Numbered from the stretch's first letter, positions 54,516-63,149 are shown. The stretch: DNA of 64,000 bases from Saccharopolyspora dendranthemae (GCF_007829955.1 NZ_VIWX01000002.1:1116001-1180000); one strand, 5' to 3'. Program-made: numbers and translations. The notes: generated by a model from the sequence alone, not told the origin.

Positions 54516-55257
54516 CGCGGTGGTCGTCGGCCAGCGACTTGGCCCGCGTCAGCAGCTCCTCCGGCAACGCCGCCGGGGAGAGCCCGAACTCGCGGTCGTA
54601 CGCGGCGATGAGCGAATCCTCGAAGCCCACCAGCGAGCCGCCGGGTGCCTCGTCGGCGATCGAGCCGACGGAGTCGTCGTCGAAGGGCAGGTCCAGGGCG
54701 CGGTAGATCTCGGTGAGCAGCGGACGCAGCACGTCGGCGTCGTCGAGGATCGCCACCGCGCTGAACAACCACGCACCGCGCACCATCCGCTGCGCGGTGC
54801 CGACGAGCTTCACCCGGCCCCGGGCGTTCACGCTGTGCGCGCCCGGGCAGTACTCCCCGGGGACAGCCCCGACCTGGGCGTCGACCCCGTGTGCGGCCAG
54901 CACGCGGGACCACAGCTCGGCGTAGCCGACGAACCGCTCGTCCATCCCCGCGAGCCTGCCCGGATCAGGACCGGCGTGGTCGACGACCAGCGAGTTCTCG
55001 GTGTAGGCGACGGCCCGCCCGCCCGGCGCGCGCAGCACAGGCGTGAACCCCGCCTCGCGCGCGACGGCGACGGCCTCCGGGAACCCGGGCAGGAGGCTGT
55101 CCCTGCGCCCGAAGGCGACCACCCGGGCATCGGGCCGGTAGACCCGCAGCACTGCTGACGTCTCACCGGCGCTGATCCGCCGCAGCATGGCGTGCGCGGT
55201 CGCGACCTCCCACGCCTGATCCCCACCCACGCCCAACGGGCCCCGCAACAACTCCAC
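54505..55257 (-). CDS. Lipoate-protein ligase-like (BPL/LplA/LipB family) protein
   Basis: This is a 250-aa protein of the biotin/lipoate ligase fold. The nucleotide loop VLRAPGGRAVAYTENSLVV corresponds to the RRxSGGGAV motif, and GRVKLVGTAQRMVRGAWLFSAVAIL carries the conserved lysine of the lipoyl-adenylate site. It could attach lipoate or octanoate to a carrier or bind another acyl group. No LipA or glycine cleavage genes are adjacent. It overlaps the anti-sigma gene end by 11 bp. Confidence 0.85.
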   Translation of the reverse strand: MELLRGPLGVGGDQAWEVATAHAMLRRISAGETSAVLRVYRPDARVVAFGRRDSLLPGFPEAVAVAREAGFTPVLRAPGGRAVAYTENSLVVDHAGPDPGRLAGMDERFVGYAELWSRVLAAHGVDAQVGAVPGEYCPGAHSVNARGRVKLVGTAQRMVRGAWLFSAVAILDDADVLRPLLTEIYRALDLPFDDDSVGSIADEAPGGSLVGFEDSLIAAYDREFGLSPAALPEELLTRAKSLADDHRVTG

Positions 55258-55363
55258 GGACGCAGTCTACGCAGCGCACACACCCACCCCTCGCAGCCGC
55301 GACCGGGATCTCCGCTGCGTTCCGGGTCGTGAGCTCAGCGGAAATCCGGGCGAGGTGGGTTCG

Positions 55364-55882
55364 TCAGTCGAGCAGCGGGGTTCCGTTGAACACCGCGAGC
55401 TCCTCGCGGTAGAACTCCAGCCCGATCCCGTTCGGGTCGCGGATGTAGAGGCTGTCGTCGATCCCGCGGTCCGGGCCCACGTAGGCGACCCCGGCGTCGT
55501 CGAGGCGCGTGCGAGCGGCGGCGAAGTTCTCCGCATCGGTCGACAGCGCGATGTGCTGAACCGCGCCGATGGTCTCCTCGAACGGCGGGTGGTCGTGACC
55601 CGGGAAGTCGAAGAACCCGAGCAGATTGCGGTTGCCGACGTCGAAGAAGAAGTGGCTGGAGCCCGCGTAGTCGCGGTTCTCCACCAGCTCGACCAGCGGG
55701 AAGCCCAGCAGCTCCTGGTAGAAGCGGATCGTCTCCTCGACGTCCTTGCAGATCAGCGCGACGTGGTGGAAGCCCCGGACGGTGGGCGCCGGGCGTTCCG
55801 CACCGGCGATCAGGTACTGATCGCGGAGCTCGTCGCGACGAGCCCGGATGGCCTCCAGCTCGGACCCTTGCGGCTGCGGCAT
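55364..55882 (-). CDS. VOC-family (glyoxalase/dioxygenase-like) protein
   Basis: This 172-aa protein has one VOC domain beginning RGFHHVALICKDVEETIRFYQELLGFPLV after a ~40-aa helical leader. It continues HFFFDVGNRNLLGFFDFPG and IGLEFYREELAVF. The metal-ligand histidines and the glutamate in GLEFY are present, so a lone metal-binding VOC enzyme is likely. AAAGGAG precedes ATG 55882. The substrate is unknown. Confidence 0.87.
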   Translation of the reverse strand: MPQPQGSELEAIRARRDELRDQYLIAGAERPAPTVRGFHHVALICKDVEETIRFYQELLGFPLVELVENRDYAGSSHFFFDVGNRNLLGFFDFPGHDHPPFEETIGAVQHIALSTDAENFAAARTRLDDAGVAYVGPDRGIDDSLYIRDPNGIGLEFYREELAVFNGTPLLD

Positions 55883-56072
55883 GGTCAAACTCCTTTCGAT
55901 TTCAACCAATCTTAAGGGGTCCTTGCCGCTGAGTCCCGCACCTGGAACTACCGGTTCCGCCGCATTCTGAAACGACCCCTGGGCCACTCCCCCGTCACGC
56001 CGGCCGATCGACGGCGCCGAGTCCCGCGTCGTGAGCGATGTGGTCCGCGTCCCCCCGTGTCACGCTGAGCTC

Positions 56073-57635
56073 GTGAACGAGAGCCGGTTGGCGACGTACC
56101 GGCGGATGCGCGACTTCGAGCGCACCGCCGAGCCCCGGGGCGGCGGAGCCACCGGAACCGGCGACCGGTTCGTCGTGCAGCGCCACCGCGCCCGGCGCAG
56201 GCATTACGACCTGCGGCTGGAGTTCGACGGCGCGCTGTGGAGCTGGGCGGTGCCCAAGGGTCCGACGCTGGACGCCTCGGTGCGCAGGATGGCGGTGCAG
56301 GTCGAGGACCACCCGCTGGAGTACGCGGACTTCGAAGGCATCATCCCGGCCGGCGAGTACGGCGGCGGCGACGTGATCGTGTGGGACCGGGGCACCTGGA
56401 CGCCGGGCGAGGAGGATCCGGCCGCCGCGCTCGAAGCGGGCACCTTGCACTTCGACCTCGACGGCGAGAAGCTGCGCGGCCGGTTCGTCCTCGTCCGCCG
56501 GGGCGAGAAGCAGTGGCTGCTGCTGCACAAGCACGACGAGCACGCCCAGGACGGCTGGGATCCCGAAGAGCATGCGACATCGGTCAAGAGCGGGCGCACC
56601 AACGAGCAGGTCGCCGCCGCACCGGACGCCGTGTGGCACAGCGAACTGCCCGCCGACCAGGCCGAGGTCCGGCTCCGCCCGAACTGGGACCCGCCCACCG
56701 ATGCCGAGCTCGATGAGCTGGCATCCCTGAAGTCCAAGGGGACCTGGACCCTGCAGGGCCACCGGATCTCGCTGACCAACCTGGACAAGATCCTGTTCCC
56801 GGGCCGCGACGGCGAGGAGCCGATCACCAAGCGCGAGCTGATCGCCTACTACGCGCGCATCGCCCCGGTGATGCTGGCGTACCTGGCCGATCGGGCGCTC
56901 AACAGCCATCGGTTCCCCAACGGGGTGGAATCCGCGGGCTTCTGGCACAAGGAGTCGCCGAGCCACGCGCCGGACTGGCTGACCACCTGGGAGTACCCGG
57001 GCGCCGACCCCGACGACGTGCAGCGCTACATCGTGCCCGACAGCCCGGCCGCACTGGCGTGGCTGGCCAACTACGCCGCGCTGGAGCTGCACCCGTGGAC
57101 CTCGCCGACCAGCGACGTCGAGCATCCGAGCTGGGCCCTGTTCGACATCGATCCCGGCGAGCGGACGAGCTTCGACGAAGTCCTGACGCTGGCCCGGCTG
57201 CACCGCGCGGCGATGGACCACCTCGGCGTCGTCGCGAAGCCGAAGGTGACCGGGCAGCGCGGCATCCAGATCTGGGTGCCGATCGAGCCGCGCTACACCT
57301 ACGCCGAGACCCGCGAGTGGGTGGAGAAGGTGTCGCGCGCCGTCGGCAACACCGTCCCCGAGCTGATCAGCTGGGCGTGGACGAAGTCCGAACGGCACGG
57401 CCTCGCGCGGCTCGACTACACCCAGAACGTCCTCAACAAGACACTCGTCGCCCCCTACAGCGCCCGGCCACGACCCGGCGCCCCGGTCTCGGTCCCGCTC
57501 GAGTGGGACGAGCTCGACGATCCCGACCTCACCCCGGACCGCTGGACCATCCGCACCGTCCTCGACCGCGTCGACACCACAGGCGACCCCTTCGCCGACC
57601 TCCTCGCCCACCGCCAACGCCTACCCCCGGTCTGA
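56073..57635 (+). CDS. LigD-like 3'-phosphoesterase-polymerase fusion without ligase domain
   Basis: This 520-aa protein joins an N-terminal LigD phosphoesterase domain (catalytic His44 and Asp46 in RRHYDLRLEFDG, EDHPLEYADFEGIIPAGEYGGG) to a LigD-type polymerase domain (about 215-515). The primase metal Asp pair lies in ALFDIDPGERTSFDEV, with HRFPNGVESAGFWHKESPSHAPDWL and QNVLNKTLVAPYSARPRPGAPVSVPLEWDEL. The central ATP-dependent ligase domain of full LigD is missing. It may process ends and fill gaps in non-homologous end joining. GTG 56073 is chosen; GTG 56031 would add 14 residues. Ku is not in the window. Confidence 0.85.
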   Translation: MNESRLATYRRMRDFERTAEPRGGGATGTGDRFVVQRHRARRRHYDLRLEFDGALWSWAVPKGPTLDASVRRMAVQVEDHPLEYADFEGIIPAGEYGGGDVIVWDRGTWTPGEEDPAAALEAGTLHFDLDGEKLRGRFVLVRRGEKQWLLLHKHDEHAQDGWDPEEHATSVKSGRTNEQVAAAPDAVWHSELPADQAEVRLRPNWDPPTDAELDELASLKSKGTWTLQGHRISLTNLDKILFPGRDGEEPITKRELIAYYARIAPVMLAYLADRALNSHRFPNGVESAGFWHKESPSHAPDWLTTWEYPGADPDDVQRYIVPDSPAALAWLANYAALELHPWTSPTSDVEHPSWALFDIDPGERTSFDEVLTLARLHRAAMDHLGVVAKPKVTGQRGIQIWVPIEPRYTYAETREWVEKVSRAVGNTVPELISWAWTKSERHGLARLDYTQNVLNKTLVAPYSARPRPGAPVSVPLEWDELDDPDLTPDRWTIRTVLDRVDTTGDPFADLLAHRQRLPPV

Positions 57636-57781
57636 CACCTCCCACCCCTACCGGAGCCACCGATCCCCCACATTCAATTTCACTCCCCACTGAACCCATC
57701 ACCACTACAAAATTTTCCCACCACATACCCCATACCCAGCGCGTTTCCTCTGCAATTCCCGGACGGCCGGGTCTCCGCGTG
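57636..57781. other. Strand-biased, G-poor intergenic stretch
   Basis: Between about 57640 and 57740 the top strand has only about five G in 100 bases, against a G-rich genome, and is made of C, A and T runs. It carries no gene and ends in the target-site duplication of the IS element. Confidence 0.6.
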
Positions 57782-59189
57782 GGGTCTTTCGCAGGAACGG
57801 TGTTTCCAGCGTGTTGATCAGTAGGTTTCGGCGTCCGGCCAGCGGTCACCGAAGGTGATGGCGAAGGCGTCGAGGACTGGCTTCCAACGTGTCGTCCATC
57901 GGGTGCGGCCGGCTCCGGTGGGATCCAGGCTGCGGGTTACAAGATACAGGCATTTCAGCGCTGCCTGTTCGTTGGGGAAATGTCCTCGTGCGCGGACCGC
58001 TCGACGGTAGCGGGCGTTGAGGGATTCGATTGCATTGGTGGAGCACAGCACTTTCCGGATCTCGACGTCGTAGGAGAGGAACGGCGTGAATTCTTCCCAG
58101 GCGTTGCGCCACAATCGGATCATGGCCCGGTACTGCTTGCCCCATTTCTCATCGAGATCGTCAAGAGCGGCCAGTGCCGCGTCCGGGTTCGGTGCGGTGT
58201 AAATCGGTTTGATGTCCTTTTTGACCTCATCCCATTTCTGCCGGGGAACGAGCCGGAAAGTGTTGCGAATCAGATGGACGATGCAGGTCTGGACGATGGT
58301 GTGCGGCCACACCGAGGCGACGGAATCCGGGAGTCCTTTCAAGCCATCACAGACGCAGAAGAAGACATCGGTGATGCCGCGATTTTTCAGATCCATCAGG
58401 ACCGACAGCCAGAACTTCGCGCCCTCGCCGCCGGTGCCCATCCACAGCCCCAGCACGTCCTTGCGGCCGTCCACAGTGACCCCGATCGCCGCGTAGACGG
58501 GCTGGTTGGCCACCTGACCGTCCCGGACCTTGACCACGACAGCGTCAATGAAGATCGCGGCGTAGACCGAATCCAGCGGACGGTTGCGCCAATCCTCCAT
58601 CTCCCGTACGACCGTGTCGGTGATACGGGAGATCGTGTCCTTGGACACCGACGCCCCGTAGATTTCCGCGAAATGCGCGGAAATTTCCCCGGTGGTCAAT
58701 CCCTTCGCATACAGTGACAACACCACCTCGTCCACACTGCCGAGACGGCGCTGCCGCTTTCGTACGATCCGCGGCTCGAATGTTCCTTCACGATCCCGCG
58801 GAACCGTGATCTCGATCGCGCCGGCCGCATCGGAGATCACGGTCTTCGGACGGGAACCGTTGCGCACATTCGCTGAATCCCGGCCCGAGTCGGCACGGTT
58901 TTTCTCATGCCCGAGGTGCTCGGTCAGTTCCTCGTTCAACGCCGTTTCCAACACATTCTTGGTGAACAGCTTCAAAAGCCCATCCGGACCGGTCAAATCC
59001 AGGCCCTTGTCCTTGGCCATCGCCACCATCTCGGCCACAGCGGCCTGCTCAGGAGACAACGTCCGATCCGACTTGCCGATCTTCTTCCGGTCTGCGCTCA
59101 CAGCGTCAGAGCTCATCACTCACAGTGCCCATCCCGCCGGACCCACGCCCGGCGCGTCAGGCTGGAAACACCGTTACCCCGACAGTCCC
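57782..59189 (-). mobile_element. Complete IS256-family insertion sequence
   Basis: The ~1.4-kb element has imperfect terminal inverted repeats of about 28 bp (left starting GGGTCTTTCGC, right reverse complement starting GGGACTGTCGG, both containing AACGGTGTTTCCAGC). It is flanked by an 8-10-bp direct target duplication, CTCCGCGTGG, at 57773-57782 and 59189-59198. The exact boundary shifts by a base or two because the ends share bases with the duplication. One intact transposase gene is inside. Confidence 0.87.
57818..59119 (-). CDS. IS256-family transposase
   Basis: This 433-aa Mutator/IS256-type DDE transposase has the three catalytic residues in order: the Asp of AIFIDAVVVKVRDGQ, the Asp of FFCVCDGLKGLPDS and the Glu of CSTNAIESLNARYRRAVRARGHFPNEQAALKCLYL. 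The N-terminus has the usual SGKDSR-like DNA-binding region. Reading frame and length are intact, and with terminal repeats and target duplication present it should be functional. The start is at 59119. Confidence 0.95.
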   Translation of the reverse strand: MMSSDAVSADRKKIGKSDRTLSPEQAAVAEMVAMAKDKGLDLTGPDGLLKLFTKNVLETALNEELTEHLGHEKNRADSGRDSANVRNGSRPKTVISDAAGAIEITVPRDREGTFEPRIVRKRQRRLGSVDEVVLSLYAKGLTTGEISAHFAEIYGASVSKDTISRITDTVVREMEDWRNRPLDSVYAAIFIDAVVVKVRDGQVANQPVYAAIGVTVDGRKDVLGLWMGTGGEGAKFWLSVLMDLKNRGITDVFFCVCDGLKGLPDSVASVWPHTIVQTCIVHLIRNTFRLVPRQKWDEVKKDIKPIYTAPNPDAALAALDDLDEKWGKQYRAMIRLWRNAWEEFTPFLSYDVEIRKVLCSTNAIESLNARYRRAVRARGHFPNEQAALKCLYLVTRSLDPTGAGRTRWTTRWKPVLDAFAITFGDRWPDAETY

Positions 59190-59206
59190 TCCGCGTGGTC
59201 GCCAAG

Positions 59207-59276
59207 TCCCAGTTTTAGTCCAAACTGAGCGGACATTCCGGACATGATCATGGCTCGGTTAGGACTAAAACTGGGA
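59207..59276. repeat. Dispersed 70-bp palindrome, copy D
   Basis: This copy has the same orientation as A and B: TCCCAGTTTTAGTCC ... GGACTAAAACTGGGA, with one or two loop changes. AAG/CTT extends the stem to 59204-59279. It lies 18 bp beyond the right end of the IS element and downstream of the DUF59 gene stop. Confidence 0.9.
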
Positions 59277-59340
59277 CTTGGTGCGCTCCTCGCAACCGGG
59301 AACGCCGTCGGCGGAGGCGCCCGGCGAGGAGTGGCTTGGG

Positions 59341-60018
59341 TTAGGGGTGGGGGTATCTGGTGTCTAGGAGGCCTTCGCACCAGGTCTTGTTGGCTTCGAT
59401 GCTGATCCTGGTGGTGCGGGCGATCCTCAGGCGGGTCGGGAGGTCGTCCTCGTGGAGGTGCTGTCCGGCGTCGTCGAGGAGCAGCGGTGCCTCGTCGTCG
59501 TGACGGAGGTGGAGCCGTCGTCGGTGCCGGCGCAGCGCTGACGCCTCCGGGACGTCGGCGAGGGTGAGCGAGGTGAGATCATCGTGCGTGCGACCGGATT
59601 TCAGCAGTTCGCTCGCGAGCCGCTCCTGCTCGGCGGCGTGCGCCTTGCGGAAGAACACCGCGCGCAGCTCGTCGAGCTCACCGGAGGCGAGGCCGGGGAA
59701 CGCCGCGTCGAAGCCCTCCCCCGCCGCGACTCCGGCGTTGATCTCGTCCGCGGCGAAGTGGTCGACGAGGCGAACCGACACGGTGCCGACGCCGGGCAGC
59801 GCGGCGAGCGCGTCGCGGGCGTCGGAGACCATCAGGTACGCGAAGTTGGGGGCGCAGAAGTAGGTGGGCAGCCGCAGGTCGACCTCCACGCTCCCCCGGT
59901 TCACCTCGCACCGGGCGACGAAGCCGAGCTCGGTGATCGCCCGGTCCAGCTCCGGGTCGACCACCTCGCCCAGCGCCCGGACCACGGCCTCCCGATCCAC
60001 AGTGGACGTCGTGGTCAT
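59341..60018 (-). CDS. MIP18/DUF59 iron-sulfur assembly-like protein with C-terminal extension
   Basis: This 225-aa protein has an N-terminal DUF59/MIP18 domain (VDREAVVRALGEVVDPELDRAITELGFVARCEV with VDLRLPTYFCAPNFAYLMVSDARDALAALPGV, about 8-95), as in PaaD and SufT, carrying one conserved cysteine. The remaining ~130 residues are unlike DUF59 proteins and include an Arg/His/Asp-rich stretch (RRHRRRLHLRHDDEAPLLLDDAGQHLHEDD). It probably helps assemble or deliver an Fe or Fe-S cofactor. ATG 60018 overlaps the amidohydrolase stop by ATGA. Confidence 0.8.
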   Translation of the reverse strand: MTTTSTVDREAVVRALGEVVDPELDRAITELGFVARCEVNRGSVEVDLRLPTYFCAPNFAYLMVSDARDALAALPGVGTVSVRLVDHFAADEINAGVAAGEGFDAAFPGLASGELDELRAVFFRKAHAAEQERLASELLKSGRTHDDLTSLTLADVPEASALRRHRRRLHLRHDDEAPLLLDDAGQHLHEDDLPTRLRIARTTRISIEANKTWCEGLLDTRYPHP

Positions 60019-61019
60019 CGTGCCACCGCCTCCCGCGCGGACGGGATCTGCACCGGGACCTCGATGTCGTAGAGCTTGGCCATGTTCAGGCCCAGCACCT
60101 TGCGCTTGATGTCCGGCGTGAGCACCCCGTACTCGGACTGCATGTCCTCCGGGATCTGGAAGTCGACGAACTTCTCGATCAGCCACTTCGGCGTCCAGAT
60201 CGCGTAGTCGCTGGCGAAGGTCAACCGGTTCTCGTCCAGCCAGTACAGCAGTTCACCGATGATCTGGGCGAAGTAGCGAGGCCGGGAGTGGATGAACGGC
60301 ATCGCCACCGCCAGACCGCCGTAGACGTTCGGCTCCTGGGTGGCGATCCAGCAGAAGTCCTCCAGCCTGGGCAGTCCGCAGTGCTCGACGATGAAGTTCA
60401 GCTCCGGGAACTCGGTGGCCGCGTCATCGACGTCGGCGACGTCGAACGCGTCCCGGTTGAGCGGGTAGATCGTCGGGCCCTTGTGCACGTGGATGTTGCG
60501 GATGCCCAGTTCCCGGCACTTGTCCAGGTAGCGGTAGGACCACGGGTCGGAGAGCTTCCAGCCCTTGGAGGCGCCCTTCCACTCGGCGGTGTAGAGCTTC
60601 ACCCCGCGCAGGTTCCAGCGTTCGGTCAGCCGTTCCAGGGCGACGAGGCCCTCGTCCTCGTCGCGCGGGTCCCAGCTGCCGTTGACGATGAAGCGATCCG
60701 GGTACTTCTCGGCGAGCGTGCCATCGCGCTCGGTGGTGTTGAAACCGTTGACGAAGAAGTCGGTCAGGTAGGTCGGCTGGAAGATGGCCTTGTCGACGTA
60801 GCCGACCTCGAACAGGTCGTGCATCAGCTCCTGCTCGCTCTGCCGCTGGAAGTGCTCCAGCGACCACTTGTCCTCCTCCGGGCTGAGGTTGGAGTGGTAG
60901 TCGTAGAAGCAGTTGAGGAACCCGGTTCCGTAGCGGTTGGCCTGGTTGGCCGGCGTGCCGTCCCAGAAGTGGATGTGGCCGTCCACGATGAAGTACTGCT
61001 CGTCGTCCTTGACGTACAT
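60015..61019 (-). CDS. Amidohydrolase-family (amidohydrolase_2) protein
   Basis: This 334-aa TIM-barrel protein begins YFIVDGHIHFWDG, the HxH metal motif, and has a later NIHVHKGPTIYPL and a C-terminal RLTFASDYAIWTP with the metal Asp. Amidohydrolase_2 proteins include decarboxylases and hydrolases of aromatic or small acids. The same gene occurs beside DUF59 and alcohol dehydrogenase genes in propane- and acetone-type binuclear-iron monooxygenase clusters. AAAGGAAG precedes ATG 61019. It is coupled to the DUF59 gene. Confidence 0.88.
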   Translation of the reverse strand: MYVKDDEQYFIVDGHIHFWDGTPANQANRYGTGFLNCFYDYHSNLSPEEDKWSLEHFQRQSEQELMHDLFEVGYVDKAIFQPTYLTDFFVNGFNTTERDGTLAEKYPDRFIVNGSWDPRDEDEGLVALERLTERWNLRGVKLYTAEWKGASKGWKLSDPWSYRYLDKCRELGIRNIHVHKGPTIYPLNRDAFDVADVDDAATEFPELNFIVEHCGLPRLEDFCWIATQEPNVYGGLAVAMPFIHSRPRYFAQIIGELLYWLDENRLTFASDYAIWTPKWLIEKFVDFQIPEDMQSEYGVLTPDIKRKVLGLNMAKLYDIEVPVQIPSAREAVAR

Positions 61020-61033
61020 GTCCGCTTCCTTTC

Positions 61034-62062
61034 CTAGGGCACGAGAATCGCCCGGCCGCCCGGAATGCGGCCCGCGTCGAGGTCGGCGAGCGCGTCGAGC
61101 GCCTCGTCCAGCGAGTACGTGCGGGTGCGCAGCGAGACCTCGCCGCGCGCGGTCAGCGCCATCAGCTCGTCGAGGTCGTTGTAGGAGCCGACGAGGTTGC
61201 CGATCACGTTGATCTCGCGGGAGATCACGTCGATCGTCGGGATCTCGACCCGTCCGCCGTAGCCGATGACGAAGTAGCTGCCCGCTTGCCTGGTCAGGGC
61301 CAGGCCTTCGGCCTCGGTACCGCCTTCGCCGACGAAGTCGAGCACCACGTGCGCGCCCCGGCCACCGGTGATCTCCAGCGCCGTGGCCACCTGGGAGCCG
61401 TCGGCGCGCAGCACGTGGTGAGCGCCGAGCCGCGACGCGAGGTCCAGCGCCTCCTGCGAGCGGTCGATGACGGTGATCTCCGCAGGCGTCATGGCCAGCA
61501 GGGATTGGAGCCCGATGTGGCCGAGCCCGCCCGCACCGATGAGCACCACGTGGCTGCCCGCGTGCAACAGCGGCACCGCCTTGCGCACCGCGTGGTAGGC
61601 GGTCAGCCCCGCGTCGGCGAGCGCGGCGACGTCGGCGGGTTCCAGTCCCCCGTCGAGCCGCACGACCGCGCGGGCGTTGGTCAGCATCAGCTCCGCCATC
61701 CCGCCGTCGGCGTTGATGCCGGGGAACGTGGAGCTCTCGCAGTGCACGTCGTCGCCGGATCGGCAGGCGCGGCACAGCCCGCAGGTCACCAGCGGGTGCA
61801 GGATGACGCGGTCACCGGGTGCGGTGTTGCTGACGGCCGAGCCGACCTCGCGCACCGTTCCGGCGTTCTCGTGCCCGATGACGTAGGGCAGCTCGACGCC
61901 GCTCTTGTCCTTCCACTGGCCTTCGACGATGTGCAGATCGGTCCGGCAGACGCCGGCGGCGTTGATCTCGACCAGCACGTCCCACGGGCCGCTGACCACG
62001 GGGTCCGGTACCGATTCGACGACAGGCCGCTGCCCGTACTCGTGCACTCGCACCGCTCGCAC
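61034..62062 (-). CDS. Zinc-dependent alcohol dehydrogenase (NAD-type)
   Basis: This 342-aa medium-chain dehydrogenase has the catalytic-zinc Cys in NAAGVCRTDLHIVEG, GHENAGTVREVG, a structural zinc lobe CGLCRACRSGDDVHC, the Rossmann motif GAGGLGHIGLQSL and the acidic NAD-selecting residue in VIDRSQEAL. It probably oxidises a secondary or primary alcohol and is first in the operon with the amidohydrolase and DUF59 genes. I start at GTG 62062, which has GGAGG 9 nt upstream and begins VRAVRVHEYG like homologues. A longer form from 62122 is possible but lacks a good site. Confidence 0.88.
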   Translation of the reverse strand: MRAVRVHEYGQRPVVESVPDPVVSGPWDVLVEINAAGVCRTDLHIVEGQWKDKSGVELPYVIGHENAGTVREVGSAVSNTAPGDRVILHPLVTCGLCRACRSGDDVHCESSTFPGINADGGMAELMLTNARAVVRLDGGLEPADVAALADAGLTAYHAVRKAVPLLHAGSHVVLIGAGGLGHIGLQSLLAMTPAEITVIDRSQEALDLASRLGAHHVLRADGSQVATALEITGGRGAHVVLDFVGEGGTEAEGLALTRQAGSYFVIGYGGRVEIPTIDVISREINVIGNLVGSYNDLDELMALTARGEVSLRTRTYSLDEALDALADLDAGRIPGGRAILVP

Positions 62063-62143
62063 CGCGGACCACCTCCGGCTCCACCAGGACGGGTCCGTCC
62101 CAGGTTGCGCCGAAGTGGCCATGAGCGCCTGTTGGAAATGCCT

Positions 62144-62163
62144 GCTGACTCGTTCAAGTCAGC
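62144..62163. promoter_or_regulatory. Inverted repeat upstream of the ADH operon
   Basis: GCTGACT and AGTCAGC flank CGTTCA about 80-100 bp upstream of the alcohol dehydrogenase start. It is a candidate operator, but no regulator gene is adjacent. Confidence 0.4.
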
Positions 62164-62243
62164 GTCCGGCCGGGCGTCGATTCCCCCTCGCCGGAGGCTG
62201 GTTCTCGCCCGTCAGCTGCGGACGCGCTTGCCGCGCAAGGGGT

Positions 62244-62633
62244 TCAGGCGTCGACCCAACCGTGGCGGACGGCGATCTGGGTGAGCTTCTGGCGGACCTG
62301 CAGGATCTGCTCCGCCGTCATCGTCGGAGCCGAGGTCAGCAGCGCCTCGGTGACGGTCTCGTGGAACTCCTTGGCCGACAGCACGTCGAAGAGCTCCTCC
62401 TCCGCCGGCTGCTCGCCGGTCGGAGCCGACTGCCGCAGGATCTGGACGTGGGAGGCCTTGGGGCCGCGGTCGCTGTCCTCCAGGTCGAACTCGACCACCA
62501 CACCGGGCGCGACCAACCGCTTGTCGAAGGTCAGGTCGTTCACGTGGATGAAGACGTCCTCCCCGCCGACGTCGGGGGCTACGAAGCCGTACCCGCGCAC
62601 CTCGTCGAACCGGAGGACCTTGCCCGTGACCAT
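62244..62633 (-). CDS. Cold-shock-domain protein with C-terminal extension
   Basis: This 129-aa protein joins an N-terminal cold-shock domain (VTGKVLRFDEVRGYGFVAPDVGGEDVFIHVNDL, with RNP-like motifs but YGFVAP in place of FGFI) to a ~60-aa acidic helical extension (EEELFDVLSAKEFHETVTEALLTSAPTMTAEQILQVRQKL). It probably binds RNA, with the tail for dimerisation or partners. GGGGAG lies upstream of ATG 62633. It is distinct from the 67-aa CspA at 27.3 kb. Confidence 0.87.
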   Translation of the reverse strand: MVTGKVLRFDEVRGYGFVAPDVGGEDVFIHVNDLTFDKRLVAPGVVVEFDLEDSDRGPKASHVQILRQSAPTGEQPAEEELFDVLSAKEFHETVTEALLTSAPTMTAEQILQVRQKLTQIAVRHGWVDA

Positions 62634-62734
62634 CTGCCGCTCCCCGCCTTCACCCCGAACCCGCACCGCAGGCCCGGGACTCTACCTCCGGGCTGTTCGC
62701 CGCGGCCATCCGTGTCCGATGAGGACGTCGCGGT

Positions 62735-62935
62735 TCACCGGCGCGGCATCGGGATGTCGGTGTCGGGCCGGCTGCGCTCCTGGGGGCCGTGCTCGATGAA
62801 GTCCGCGGCGAACTTGATCCCCGCCTGGTACGCCTCGACCCGGGCCCGGCCGATCTCGGCTTCGATCGTCTCCGGGTACAGCTCCTCGGCCAGCGAGCGG
62901 ATCTCCGCCAATCGGCTGCGGGTCTCCTCATCCAT
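62735..62935 (-). CDS. Hypothetical 66-aa helical protein
   Basis: ATG 62935 encodes a small helical protein DEETRSRLAEIRSLAEELYP with ARVEAYQAGIKFAADFIEHG following, rich in Glu and Arg, and a proline-rich end. ATG 62947 would add four residues but has no spaced ribosome site. It lies between the cold-shock-domain and enoyl-CoA hydratase genes. The family was not recognised. Confidence 0.55.
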   Translation of the reverse strand: MDEETRSRLAEIRSLAEELYPETIEAEIGRARVEAYQAGIKFAADFIEHGPQERSRPDTDIPMPRR

Positions 62936-63149
62936 CCTGTCCGCCATCCTTCCGCGTGAACATCTCCGAGGGATCCTCACTGCTGTTCGCGTTCTTCGCA
63001 CGGCCGACGGCAAGGCTAGCGGCGCACCCCCGCCGATCCCGATCAGGTGAACAGGGCACTCCCGTTAGCCCGGACACCACCCCGGGTCACCGCTGTCGAT
63101 CAGCGGTTACGATCCGCCGGGCAAGCTGCGGAGAGGGCGTGGAGGTGGC

